From Tricholomella constricta (taxonomy: Eukaryota; Basidiomycota; Agaricomycetes; Agaricales; Lyophyllaceae), in assembly GCA_013368375.1 (NCBI GenBank), contig JAACJP010000047.1:186001-250000 (forward strand): 64,000 nt of DNA, written 5' to 3'. The translations under genes and the position numbers were made by a program. Below the pieces are notes generated by a model. It had not been told where the DNA came from, ran no database searches, and worked only from the letters and a program-made list of their open reading frames with translations. Shown piece by piece: positions 31,701-42,500 of this stretch (positions are counted from its first letter, which is position 1; each line of letters starts with the position of its first letter).

Positions 31701-33619
31701 CCGGATAAGACTCCAGCGGGCGATTTCTTGACGAGATTCCCAAGCCTGCGACTCCTGCATGAGCGATCGCAACAGAGCGTGGTGCGACGAAAGGGCTCGG
31801 TTGACGTCCGCCAGGGGAAGGGAAGCGACACGCGACAGGTCAGTGGCGTACCCTAGGCCGTCCAAATCGCGGTTGCGGGGGAGAGTAATACCGTCGGGTA
31901 ACTGACCGCCATGAACGGACCACGTACTCATACCGGCCGACTCCTCCACGGCGTACAGCGCAGACTGATAGGCCCCCCCAGTCGGCCCGTAATCTTCGTC
32001 GCTGAGTGCGGTCAAGTCGCGCGCTCGACGACGTGCGACAGATGGCGACGCGACTTCCACGTCCTCCTCGGAGTCCTCCACAACGGACTTGGAGGCGACG
32101 CGGCGCCGACTCCGGAGACGCGAATTTTTGACCACCCCCGCGTCGGCCTGGTGCCTCACCGTCTCACACCGTTTCGAGAAGATCTTACACCGCGCGCAGA
32201 TCCCGCCTTCTGGCTTCTGGACGCAGTCGACATCGGCGTCGGCGCAACGGTCGCACTGCGACGGCATCAGAATACGACTGCCCCGACGAAACATACGACG
32301 ACTTACCGGCTCATCACGAATGAAGTAGTTTGGATGGGCGGCCTTGAACAATTCAAGTCGCTCCAACCACTTGAAATCAGCAGCGGCCTTTCGGGCCGCA
32401 GTAGTCTGCTCGCGCTTTTTGGCCGCCGCTGTTCCCTTCTTCCCAGGCACCTTCCCGACCTTGGCCGCCCTAGCCGCCTTCTCTACCTTGACCACCGCTT
32501 CCACTGCTTCGGCTGCGGACCCCTCGCCTTCGTCGCTGACGGCGCGCTTCCGCTTGCGGCTGGCTGACGCTGGCACCGTGTCGATGAGAACGATGGGCGA
32601 CCCGCCTACCGAAAATGTTAGAGGAAGCCCGTCAGACGGACGGAAGACAACGCCCGAACCAAGCACGAACTCACCCGTGGTACCGACTTTTGAACGACCA
32701 CCTACGGCCGAGATGTGGGGTAGAGTAACGGGCCGGTACGCGGGGTCGCGCACACTCGTTACCTTGGCCTTCACCTTGGCCTTCGCCTTGACGGGAGCCG
32801 AAACGGTGCCCGGCGCGGAGGGTCCCTGGTCAAGCACAACAATGTCGGGCGTCGGAGAGGAGCGCGACATGAGGGGGTCCCGCATCGGCTCCAGAGCTTC
32901 CCGCCCCATTCGCTCAGCCATCGCCGCGACCCTAGCCGCTTCTGACCCCTGCACAAAATCCACCACGGTCTGGGTGTCCAGGCCAGTCGTGCTGGCAACG
33001 TCGCTCCCCGATGCACCCGGCCCCGGAAGGGGGGTGGCGTCACCAGCGGTCGAACCGGGCGGAGCGGCGCTGCCAGTCGTCGAGGGAACCTCTGCTGTAG
33101 GAGCCGCCGAACTCGGTGCCGTCGCGGACACAGCCGTCGGCTCAGCGCTAACCACGGACAGACTGGGACCCATAGGTGGGGCCGCCACATTCGTCAACGC
33201 CAACGGGTCCTCGGGCGCTACCGATTGCGACGCACGTACGTTGGCCGCCGCACCCAAGCGTGCACGACGCACGTGGCGACGGCGCGCGTTTTCGCTCTAA
33301 AAAGACTCAATGAGCCGACCGGACAGTGGACCAGTCGACCGCGACGCACCTCAGGCTCCAGACCGCCGAATAGCCCTTTCCATTCCGCATCCCCTTCTAC
33401 AACGGCTCAGACGGCCCGCAGCGCAGCCTCCTCGTGAGACCATATCCACCATGGCCCCTCGCCCTCCTGGGCACGCAACGCCGTGATTCCCTGCAATAGC
33501 CCCTCGAGAATGGCAAGGCGCGCCTCGCGTGGCGCATTGTCAGGCAGCGCTCGCCAATCGTCCCAGTCGCCCTGCAGATCCTCGAGAATGAGCGCGTAGT
33601 TGGGAGGAAGGTCAGCCAT

Positions 33620-34030
33620 GCCTACGGACGGTGTGGGAGAGACAAAAAGGGGGGAACCGAGGAAGACAGAGGACCCTTATAACCTCGACGCGCCGTCAAA
33701 TTCTGTTGCACTGCCACCGCCATCCCACGCCACACACGCGTCAGTTCTGGAATTTTCTCGACCGGACTCCGGGCCGACTGAGGACAGTCGGCATTTCAAG
33801 TGAGGAGGAGACATGAACTACAGATCGAACGACAGCCGACGCTGGCAGCCGACACCGCCGACCACAAAACCGAACGACACAACGAACCGACCTGCGCCAC
33901 CTAAAAAATGAAAAGCTTGAATTATAAAGAACGACCCAATTTTAGGGCCCGAACAACAAAATAGGTATATACGGAATACGCGACCGATAACGAACGCAAC
34001 CCGACCGCAAAAAACACGACAAACCCGAAG
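33620..34030. promoter_or_regulatory. D3 upstream region with palindrome and polypurine tract; D4 3' flank
   Basis: No gene. CCGACTG-AGGA-CAGTCGG at 33774-33791 and TCAAGTGAGGAGGAGA at 33796-33811 lie 155-190 bp upstream of the D3 start. CCCAATTTTAGGG at 33935-33947 lies past the D4 stop and resembles the pol/D hairpin. The order matches the gap between D1 and D2. Confidence 0.55.
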
Positions 34031-35333
34031 TCAAGGCGACAAACCCTCGCCACCATCGTCGCGTACGCCACCGTCAGCACCGCTCCCACTACCGCTGCCT
34101 CCACTCCTCAAATTACCCATCGCAGACGCACCAACTAACTCTGCGCGCCGGGCCTGAAGCAAGTCAAGGGCCGACGACGTAGACACGACCTGCTCGTAAA
34201 GCTGACGGGACGACGAACGCATGATCTCTTGGCGCGATTCAAGGACTTGAATTTCCTGGACCAAAGTACGCAAGAAAACGGTGCGTGCCGATAGCGCCCG
34301 ATCTACATCTGCAAGACCGAACCGCGAAATAACCGACAACGGCTGGGTGAAGCCCGAACCACGCAAATCTTCGTTACGAAGGAAGTCCTCAGGGCGAAAC
34401 ACCGGACCCTGAAAAAGGAGACCCGCACCCCGGTCTACCGAACCCGCAGAACGAGTTACGACAAGGCGCTGAGCGGCCCTTGCCAGATCGGGCGAACGGA
34501 CCTCGTCGAACAGCGGATGGGGTATACACGCGTCGCAAAAGTGTCCCTCTACTGAACACGACACGAACTGGTGCGGAGCTGGCCGAAACGACCCCACTTC
34601 GTTCATCTCGCATCGTCTAGATTGAATCTCGCAAACCGCGCAAACCTCAATGTCGCTGCGCTGAATGCAGTCCAAGCCGTAGCTCACACAACGGTCGCAC
34701 TAGCCAATAGATGAACAGAAGAACAAGGACGCAGGAGGACCGACGACTTACCGCTTCGCTACGAGTGTAATGCTCAGGGTACTCCTTCTTGAATTCCTCG
34801 AGACGCTCCAGCCACAAGCGTTGTCGCATCCCTTGTGCCGCCAATACCGACTCCCCGGAGATCTCGACGACAGACTCCTCTTCGTCCCCGTCCCCAACAG
34901 AGGAAGCGCATGAACGCTCCCGAACGACAGACCCTGCCTCTTCTTCAGCAAAAGCGGCGTGCATACGCGCCCGGGTGACCGTCTCTCGGTAAGGGTAATC
35001 GGACTACCAACTAGCGCGTTAGTACGCTACAAAAACGACCAAATAACCAGCGGGCGAACGCACACTCGGTTCTAGATCCGCGAACCGCTCGGACCATTCG
35101 GGGTCGGACTCGATCGTAGACCATATGTTAGACAATGCCTCTTCCTCGCCGCTCCACATCCAACGCCAGGGACTAGCCACCGGCGACCTAAGCACGCCGA
35201 GGCTGTTCGACAAGTATTGTAGCACACGGGTGCGCGCGTAACGAGGGGAGTCGGCCGACAGCGATTGCCATTCGTCCCAGTCTCGTTCCAAGAAGCGGAG
35301 AGTGCGCTGGAGATCGACAGGAGGTCTCGACAT
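34031..35333 (-). CDS. D4: intact antisense Zn2Cys6-cluster protein of A2
   Basis: Three exons, 396 aa: 35333-35064 (90 codons), 35003-34752 (84), 34699-34031 (222 plus stop). Both introns are GT-AG and phase 0, and the exon borders equal those of D1. Exon 1: MSRPPVDL, DWDEWQSL, Trp71. Exon 2: SDYPYRETVTRAR, an acidic patch, and WLERLEEFKKEYPEHY, matching the D1 and D3 exon that precedes the cluster. Exon 3 starts on Cys175 of C-x2-C-x6-C-x8-C-x2-C-x6-C (175-204), then a helical block (TLVQEIQVLESRQEIMRSS onward, coiled-coil-like) and a Gly/Ser/Asp tail. It lacks the long Ser/Ala region of D1. The start is 132 bp from the 3' LTR, so the LTR could supply an antisense promoter. Function inferred from the cluster only: a probable sequence-specific regulator. 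Confidence 0.75.
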
Positions 35334-35426
35334 AACGATGGGTAAACCAAACACGTCAGCACCGCCACTTCCTCCTATCCTTGCCCCTCTTTTCCAAGGC
35401 GTACGCCCCCTGACCGATGCACGGGA

Positions 35427-35465
35427 CCGACTGAGGACAGTCGGTATTTCAAGTAAGGAGGAGAT
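35427..35465 (+). other. A2 palindrome and 3' polypurine tract
   Basis: CCGACTG-AGGA-CAGTCGG (35427-35444), then TCAAGTAAGGAGGAGA, directly followed by TGATG, the LTR start. On the minus strand the same block is the D4 upstream region. Confidence 0.75.
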
Positions 35466-36501
35466 GATGCGCACCGTTCGCGCTGTACACAGAACCTGCC
35501 CATAAAACGGACATCAACCGCTGCGCCACGACGAACACGGTCCCGGATGCGGCCAAAGCGCCGAACCGACCAACCGACAATACGACCGACCGACCGACAA
35601 TATGACCAAACGACCGACGCGCCGACCAAGAAACAGAGTAACTTGAAAACGCCAGTTCTCCCCTCTGGGCGCACGGAGCACGGAACGCCGTATAACCTGT
35701 TGATGACCGCGCACGTTTGTATGCCAAGGTCTCAACCCGGCGACAACCAAACCCGATTTGAAATTATCCTAGGAAACACCTTGCCCAGCCATTCGCAGAG
35801 AGGATCCGGCCGTACCACGGAGTTCCGCACCCAAGAGCCACTACCGATCGCAAATCCCCTACCGATCATACATCCGACCCGACGCCTCGAGCCGATCAAA
35901 ACCCCCTTTGCCGAGCCAAAGAGCGCCACACTCCCTAAAAAGCGTCGCGCGGTACCAAGCTTGGCGGCGCTTCTCTCAAATAAACCAGTAAAACACCTGC
36001 CTCACCGGCTCGCGAGAGGCGAGTCGGTCGCATAGTATAAAAACATACCCATGTACTACCTACCTGCCCCAGTGAATTACAGCCCGTATTTTCCCTCACT
36101 CTCAGAGTTAATAGCTCAAAAACCGTCGTCTCTGCCGTCTCTGCACCGTTCTCATCGTATAAACCGTCGCCACCGTTGTAAACCTCGTAACCGCCGTCTC
36201 TGTCGTCTCGTACTCGTCGCCCGAACCCGTGAGTTCTCCGTAATAAACCTCATTCGTCTCGTTGTCGCACAACCGACACCGAAAGTCGGTTACCGACCCG
36301 CTCCGCCTGGGAACGATCGTATTCTATCGCATCGCCGTCGGTACGACTAATTACGAGTCGGATCGTCTTTACTTTCATCAAACCACCACTTTCAAACGCT
36401 GCACACTCGCGTGTTTGGGAACTTTTAACATTTCTCGCCCCCCATAGTTGTTAGTTGTTTTGTTGTTGTGCACAGCACCTACAGGCCTTCTAGCCCTATC
36501 A
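35465..36501 (+). repeat. A2 3' LTR
   Basis: About 1,037 bp, TGATGCGCACC...CTATCA, with TGAT/ATCA inverted ends. TATAAA at 36036-36041. The first 233 bp have no counterpart in the truncated 5' LTR; the start is set by the polypurine tract and by the matching TGATGTGCACC start of the A1 LTR at 36838. Confidence 0.85.
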
Positions 36502-36661
36502 CCGCGTCCTGACCCCTTAACACCTCGATGCCGTCCAAAATGTTCTCTATGAGAGAAGTACACTCTTCACGACCAGTGTCGATGGGGAGCGAACGCCAGG
36601 CGATCCAGTCCTCGTCAAGGTTCCAGACGACTTTCCCAAAATCGGTGGGAGGACGAGACAT
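36502..36661 (-). pseudogene. D2, first-exon fragment of A1
   Basis: About 53 codons from ATG 36661: MSRPPTDFGKVV, DWIAWRSLP, LRGQD, aligned with exon 1 of D1 and D4. It runs into the end of the A2 3' LTR. The other half of the gene is at 16575-17156. The second half of exon 1 and the intron 5' end were lost at the A2 left junction. Confidence 0.75.
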
Positions 36662-36799
36662 TGTAATAAGGACGACCACGGACGGCAGGGGTATAAAACT
36701 GAATCGGACTCGTCGCCAGGGCAGTACGCACCGCCACCCCCCCCTGCATCACCCCGTACAACACCATGCCAACTAGGATGCCGATCCGGTACCTCGAAG

Positions 36800-36838
36800 C
36801 CGACTAGGGACAGTCGGTAATTCAAGTAAGGAGGAGAT
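36800..36838 (+). other. A1 palindrome and 3' polypurine tract
   Basis: CCGACT-AGGGAC-AGTCGG (36800-36817), then TCAAGTAAGGAGGAGA before the LTR start. The stem is one pair shorter than in A2. It also forms the D2 upstream region on the minus strand. Confidence 0.7.
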
Positions 36839-37828
36839 GATGTGCACCCCCTTCGGCTGGCCACCGATGCGACGTCCTGACCACAGTAAACCGCTCAAAG
36901 ATGCACGCGACAGTATCGACCGACTCGCCAACCAACTCGCCGACCAACTCCCGACCTAAACGCGACCTACCCATCTCGGCCGACCTCGTTCACGGGCGCC
37001 GGAGATCGGAGTAACCGTGTAGTCACCAAGCGACTACGCACGTTCGTCTGTCAAAACGCCAAACACCCGACTTGGCGCCTTACCCATGACGTACTTACCG
37101 ACAAAAACCACTCCGTCTCCTATTCACGGCACAGATCCGACTAACTCACGGAGTCCCGCAATCGCCGACTGCCCTGACCACGTATCCGATCCGACGCTGG
37201 TATCCGATCAATAACGCGCCACACTCGACTTGTCCTCAGAAACGCACCGCGCGGCACCAGACTTGGCGACAACCTAACGTGAAACGCCTGCATGGTCGCA
37301 CTAAGAGTCGGTGATTTGGCTTTACCATATAAACAAACCCCATGTAGTACCTACTGTCCCCCCCCAGTGAATTATAGCCCGTATTTTCCCTCACGTTCAG
37401 AGTTAATAGCTCAAAAACCATCGTCTCCGTCGTCACCGAACCGTCCTCATCGTATAAACCCGTCGCAAACCGCCGTAACTGTCGCCACTGTAGTAAATCT
37501 AGTAAACCGCCGTATCTGTCCGCTCGTAACCGCCGCCCGAACCTGTGAGTTCTCCGTTTTTTTAGCATCGTTCGTCTCGTTGTCGCGTCACCGACATCAA
37601 CAGTCGCGTCACCGACCGGTTCCAGCTGGGAACTATCGCATACCATCGCACTCGTCGCATCGTCGTCGGTTCGACTAATATCGAGTCGGGTCGTCTTAAC
37701 CTTCGTCCAAACCATCCTTTTAGCCCTGCACACTTGCGTGTTTGGGAACTTTTAACACTTCTCGCCCCCTATAGTTGTTAGTTGTTTTGTTGTTGTGTAC
37801 AGCACCCACAGGCCTTCTAGCTCTATCA
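36838..37828 (+). repeat. A1 3' LTR
   Basis: About 991 bp, TGATGTGCACC...CTATCA. TATAAA at 37328-37333. Its last 331 bp match the window start (A1 5' LTR) with one difference. After the TATA box the ATG is followed by TAG, unlike the A2 LTR. Confidence 0.85.
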
Positions 37829-38487
37829 ACGGCGTATTTCCAGAACGGGTGCACCATCGACGAGTACATAGACTCGTTTAAAGCCCTATGGGTCAAGGCC
37901 GACTACCCGGATGGTCGCCACCTAGTCCTCAAGTTTCATCGGGGCATGGAACCGAAGCTTTCTAAGCGACTCGGAAGCATCACTACGGGTCGGCCCGACG
38001 ACTCCAAGATCGAGGACTGGCTAGCGATCGCGCGCTCCCAGGACTTCATAATGAGGACCGAGGAGGACTTCCACTGCCGCGCGCCTCCGGCAATCCCGAC
38101 AGGTAGTCGCCCGACCGCCCCCATTCTGGTGCCCGCAGCCGCGCCCGCTCCCCCTTGGCGACCCACCGTACCACTAGTCGCTCCTGCTCGTGTGCCCGGC
38201 CCGGCATATGTCGCGCACCCCCCCGAGCGCCGGCTCTTTCCCCGGGTGTCCCTATGGACATTGATCGATCCATCGGTCGCCCTGCCCGCGACGACAACTG
38301 TCGTCGGTGCAAACATCCGGGGCACTTCTGGCGCAACTGTCCCTTGCGCTTTGACGTGCGCCACATCATGCCGGAGGAACTGGATGAGCTGATCATGCAG
38401 CTACTGGCGCGCAAGGATGCGATCCCGGCTGACCCGACTCCCGAGTCGGCCGACCCGACCGCCTTGGCCACGGAAGAGGATTTTTAG
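37829..38487 (+). pseudogene. E gag, 3' half, frameshifted
   Basis: Aligned with the B Gag C-terminal two thirds: EYIDSFKALWVKADYPDGRH, then a Pro/Ala-rich part, then a CCHC knuckle (CRRCKHPGHFWRNC). The frame changes by one near 38230, between the Pro-rich part and the knuckle. It ends TEEDF at 38487 with GGATTTT before the stop, the counterpart of the GGGTTTT shift site of B. The 5' part is cut off by A1. Non-functional. Confidence 0.8.
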
Positions 38488-39501
38488 TCACACAACGGGT
38501 GAAAAGTACGCCCCCGTTGTCTAGTCGTAATCGGTTCGCCCCCCTATCTGTAGAGTACCCCAATATACTTAATATTGCTGCTACTTCTACGGGTGAACCA
38601 ATCGACGAAGACGTACAATCCTCCCCCGACCCATCACCATCTCCTTCGGTCGCTCCGGCCAAGCCGACCGCACTGTCGCGTCGTGGGCTACCACGCTGGG
38701 AAAAATGAAAGGCAATTCGCAAGGGCAATTGCGACGGCGCACAGGAGGACGTGGTCGCGAAAGCGGCGCAACTGGTCAAGGCATCCAAGACTGCCTGTCG
38801 CTCCCTACGCTTCGGCGAGTGGGGGGAGGAAAGCGGTCTGCTCACGTTCCGTGGACGGATCTATGTCCCGAACGTTCCTGACCTTCGCCGACGCATTGTG
38901 GAACAGCACCACGACTCCAAGGTCGCCGGTCACCCGGGTCGCTGGAAGACGTTAGAGCTGGTGTCGCGCAACTACTGGTGGCCCCAGATGTCGCGCTTTG
39001 TCGGTTCCTACACCAGCACCTGCGACATGTGCTTGCGCACGAAACCCCGCCGCCAACTCCCCGTCGGACAGCTGCAGCCGCTCCCAGTCCCCGAAGGTCG
39101 CTGGAACGTCGTATCGGTGGACTTCATCACCGAGCTCCCCGAGTCCAACGGCCACGACGCGATCATGAACGTCGTGGATTTGGTCGGAAAGCGAGCGCAC
39201 TTCATCGCATCGCACACGACCTGTTCGGCCTTGGGAGCTGCCAACCTCTACCGTCGTCACGTCTGGAAGCTGCACGGTCTCCCCGATGCATTCGTCTCCG
39301 ATCGAGGTCCACAGTTTGTCGCCGAGTTCACGCGCGAGCTGTACCGACTCCTGGGTATCAAGCTGTCGGCTTTGACGGCGTACCATCCGCAGACCGACGG
39401 GCAGACTGAACGCGTCAACCAGGAGCTGGAACAGTTCTTGCGGGTCTTCTGCAACGAGCGTCAGAACGACTGGGAGGACCTCCTGCCCGACGCCGAATTC
39501 A
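38488..39501 (+). pseudogene. E pol with protease-RT-RNase H deleted, integrase truncated
   Basis: Begins like B pol (LSSRNRFAPLSVEY) and runs to GLPRWEK, where the sequence jumps to the pre-integrase linker (AIRKGN); B has about 2.3 kb between these points. An in-frame TGA (38706) lies at the deletion junction. Integrase then follows: HHCC finger (GHPGRWKTLEL, CDMCLRTK), D (SVDFITELP), D (SDRGPQF) and E (TDGQTERVNQ), ending at DAEF. The remaining integrase tail, chromodomain and 3' LTR are missing because copia sequence begins. Confidence 0.82.
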
Positions 39502-42500
39502 GGGGAATCTGTCCTTTCGAAGAAAGTGATCTGTAGCAACTTCTCTCCATATGTCGATCTCTGGAGGAAAGCCGTACTTCAAGTTGAGGGCACGCATTGG
39601 GATTTTTCATCTTGGGAGAAGGTTCAACGTTTTGCTGATGGCCTCCCCTGAACATATGAATATGAATCCCTTCGCGTCCTTATCCGCGATGGTTTTAACA
39701 ACCATCCTCCTCATGGTGTCATTACATTCCATGATGCTTCGCAGGTCGCCCTCAACATTGAACTCGCCAGTCGTCGCCTTTCTGCTTCTCATCCCTCCTC
39801 TGCTCGTCGTACGCAAACCACCTTGACCACTACTCCAACCACTAGTCAAGTCCCTTCTGCAACTCCATCCTCTGATCCGACCGCTTCAACACCTCCTGCT
39901 ACTCACCCCCGATGCTCGAATTGTGGCGCGATCGGACATGTCGCTGGGAATTGTTGGGAACCGGGAGGAGGTGATGTTGGGGGTAGGGATCGCTACCTTG
40001 CTGCTAATCCCCCTCGTCCACGCGCCCATGTTGCTTTGGCTCCCGATACTTCGCTTGACACCATCGTAGAATCAGTCGAATCCGAAATTGAAACGGTCTC
40101 CGCGCCTATTTCCTCTTATTCTCTGCCCGATGTAACCGCCGTCGAGTCTCCAGAAAATGCACTTTACTTGGATTTCGCCCATGCTGCCAGTCCTATTGTG
40201 CTTGCATCTCTGGTAGATCGTTTCAACGCGATCCTTGACTCTGGGTGCACCATTCATATCATCCGTGACCGAAAATATTTTTGGACATACGACGCCTCTC
40301 TCGCAGTCCCTGTCGGTACTGCGAATTGTGGCATGTTGGACACTCTGGCTAAGGGTGAAGTTCGTTTCCGCATTCTTCTCGACGGTCTTGAACAGGTCAT
40401 CGTTCTCAAAGACTGCCTTCATGCTCCTGACGTCCCCATCAACCTACTCTCTGTCGGATCTATGACAGAAAAGGATATGCGTCTGGTTTTCGAGAAGAAC
40501 ACCACATCGATTCATTTCCCGGACTCCCTCCCTCATCTTACAGCGCATACACTCAATGCGACCGTGATCCGTCGTCTCTCTTTCCTTCGACTGGATTTTG
40601 TCCTACTGACAAGCCAATCCACCTCTCTTCCTTCCGAGGATTCTCTCGTCTTTCCTGCCATCAGCCAGCAGGATTCTGACATTACCTTTCCTCGGATTGA
40701 ACATACTCCAAACCTTTGGCATCGCCGTTTCCGGCATCTCGGTCTCGACGCTACCCGGACTGTCCTTACCAAGTCGCTTGTCACTGGAGTCAAGTACGAA
40801 GGTCCATTTATCGACACTCACTGTATACCTTGTCTTATCGGGAAACATCCTCAACGACCTTTCGACCACTTTGCCCGTCGAGCTACTAAAGTTTGCGGTC
40901 TACTGCACATGGACACGTGTGGACCTTTCCCGGTTCAAACCCCTCATGGCAAAAGCTTCTTCCACACGATTCTCGATGACTACTCGAATTTCGGCTCGAC
41001 CTCTCTTCTTGCCCACAAAGACGAGGCCGTCGCCCATTACTTGTCTACAGAAGCTTCTTGGGAACTTAAGTCCGGCAACAAGGTCCTTAGTGTTCGATCC
41101 GATGGGGCTGGTGAATTCGTTGGAGGCGAACTCAAAGTCCATTTCACTTCGCGTGGTATCCAGCACCAAATCACCGCACCGTACGCTCATTCTCAAAATG
41201 GTAAAGCGGAGCGCTACATTCGTACACTTGAGGAGACCGCTCAAACTCTTCTCGCCGAATCTGGCTTACCTCCCTCTTTCTTCGGAGATGCTATCCTTAC
41301 TGCCCGATACCTTAGGAATCGTCTCCCCACTTCGACCCTCCCTGCCGACTCCACACCCTTTTCCATAATGGAGAACTCGAAACCTGACTTATCCCACCTC
41401 CGAGTCTGGGGTTGTCAATGCTTCGTGCTAATACCTTCCGAGATTCGTGTTAAAGGTGGACCGAAACGTTTTGAAGGTATTTTTGTCGGTTATGAGGATC
41501 ATCGCGTCGGCTGGAAAGTTCGTGATTTGAATGGGCGCTATCATTTCTCTCGAGACATTGTTTTCAATGAGAATGTTCGAGGTGCTCTCCGTCACGCTCC
41601 CGTTTTTCCCTCCTCTCCTACGATTTATCCACCCACCCCTCTGGCAGATTCCTCTCCTCATCTACCTCCCTCTTCCCCATCCTCGACTCCTCCTCCTCTC
41701 TCGACTCCTTCCCCGCACTCGACTCCTTCTCCTCCAGTTCTGCGCCGATCGACTCGCTCTGCCACGGCAACTTCTTTGGGTGTTGACCATGCAACTACCA
41801 TTAAACAGCGAGATGAACGTCTTGTTCGTCTCCGTGCTACTCGCGCTGCCCGTTCTGGGGTTGCTCGTGCTGGGGTTGCTTGTCCCGCAACTGTCCACCC
41901 TCAACAAATGTTTCCTGCCATCCTTGACTTCCTCTCCCTCCTCTCCTCTCAAAGCTTTGACTCTCCTGAAGACGACCTTGTCTTCCACGAACCTGAAGCT
42001 ATCTTCCTGTACAAGTCGCTTGTTGCGAATCCCGACCCTCTTCCCCGTCGTAATTCTTCTCGCCAGTTGAATCTCGACCTTCCTCCCGCTACTTACGAGG
42101 AAGTACTTCTTCGTCCGGATTCTGACGTCTGGAAGGCGGCAATGCAGCGGGAATACGACAGCTTTCAGGACCTCGGTGTATTCAAACCCACCATTCTTCC
42201 GCCTGGTCGCAAGGCCATTGGTCTCCGTTGGGTCTTCGATTACAAGTACAATCCCGACGGTTCCATCATTCGTGGAAAGGGAAAGGCTCGTATTGTGGCT
42301 CGGGGTTTCGCTCAATGTCCTGAAGACTACGGGACTACCTACGCTCCCGTCGCAAAACTCACGAGTATTCGCATTGTCCTTGCCTTCGCCGCCCAATTCA
42401 ACCTAGAACTTCGGACTTGCGACGCTAAAACAGCTTTCCTCACACAAGGGGCATACCCCGAGGCGGTTTGATATCAACCGCCCCTAAGGCGGTTGACTTA

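Larger units (their letters stand above)
24887..33619 (-). pseudogene. D3: antisense Zn2Cys6-cluster gene of A2, broken
   Basis: Relative of D1, reading leftward. Exon 1 at 33619-33350 has 90 codons with TGA (33409-33407) in place of the Trp71 found in D1 and D4. Exon 2 starts at 33296 (SENARRRHVRRARL). An intron starting GTGAGT and ending GGTAG follows about 32690. The last exon starts at 32255, exactly at the first Cys of C-x2-C-x6-C-x8-C-x2-C-x6-C (CDRC...CARC...KRC), followed by an acidic stretch and a helix. Element C (25083-31700) splits this exon. Removing C and one 4-bp duplication leaves 747 nt, a whole number of codons ending at 24887. So D3 was a working-length gene before one nonsense change and one insertion. 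Confidence 0.75.
17195..36501 (+). mobile_element. Ty3/gypsy element A2 (nested in A1, split by C)
   Basis: Second copy of family A: 5' LTR (17195-17998, truncated at its start), gag-protease, pol, antisense D3 and D4, 3' LTR (35465-36501). The comparable 804 bp of the two LTRs differ at four sites by eye (about 0.5 percent). It lies inside gene D2 of A1. No target duplication is visible because the left junction is a deletion: the first 233 bp of the 5' LTR and roughly 35 codons of D2 are gone. Element C (25083-31700) lies in D3. Without C it is about 12.7 kb. Confidence 0.9.
1..37828 (+). mobile_element. Ty3/gypsy element A1, interrupted and 5'-truncated by the window
   Basis: Layout: 5' LTR end (1-331), gag-protease, pol in the -1 frame, antisense gene D1, antisense gene D2, then the 3' LTR (36838-37828). 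The two LTR ends pair: positions 1-331 match 37498-37828 with one difference (C at 47, T at 37544). Three later insertions break it: B at 1410-7759, a solo LTR at 10041-10509 and A2 at 17195-36501. Beyond the 3' LTR the sequence is B-family gag (element E), so A1 itself landed in E; ACGGC at 37829 is the expected right-hand target duplication. Without its insertions it would be about 12-13 kb, long for a fungal gypsy element because of the two antisense genes. Confidence 0.9.
37829..39501 (+). mobile_element. Element E: B-family remnant, target of A1
   Basis: Resumes B-type gag at the codon for Thr in TAYFQNG, at the point equivalent to B position 2604. It consists of gag 3' half, a short pol start, a large internal deletion, and the front of integrase, then stops at the copia junction (39501/39502). 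Its 5' LTR and gag start should lie left of the window, beyond A1. Confidence 0.85.

Noticed and set aside
14039..35333. D genes as ordinary host genes that were simply hit by retrotransposons
   Set aside because: Two independent A copies carry them at the same place and strand, always two in tandem, flanked by the element's own polypurine tracts and inside its LTR pair.
36378..36563. Minus-strand ORF crossing the A2 3' LTR end
   Set aside because: Joins LTR sequence to the D2 fragment; an accident of the insertion.
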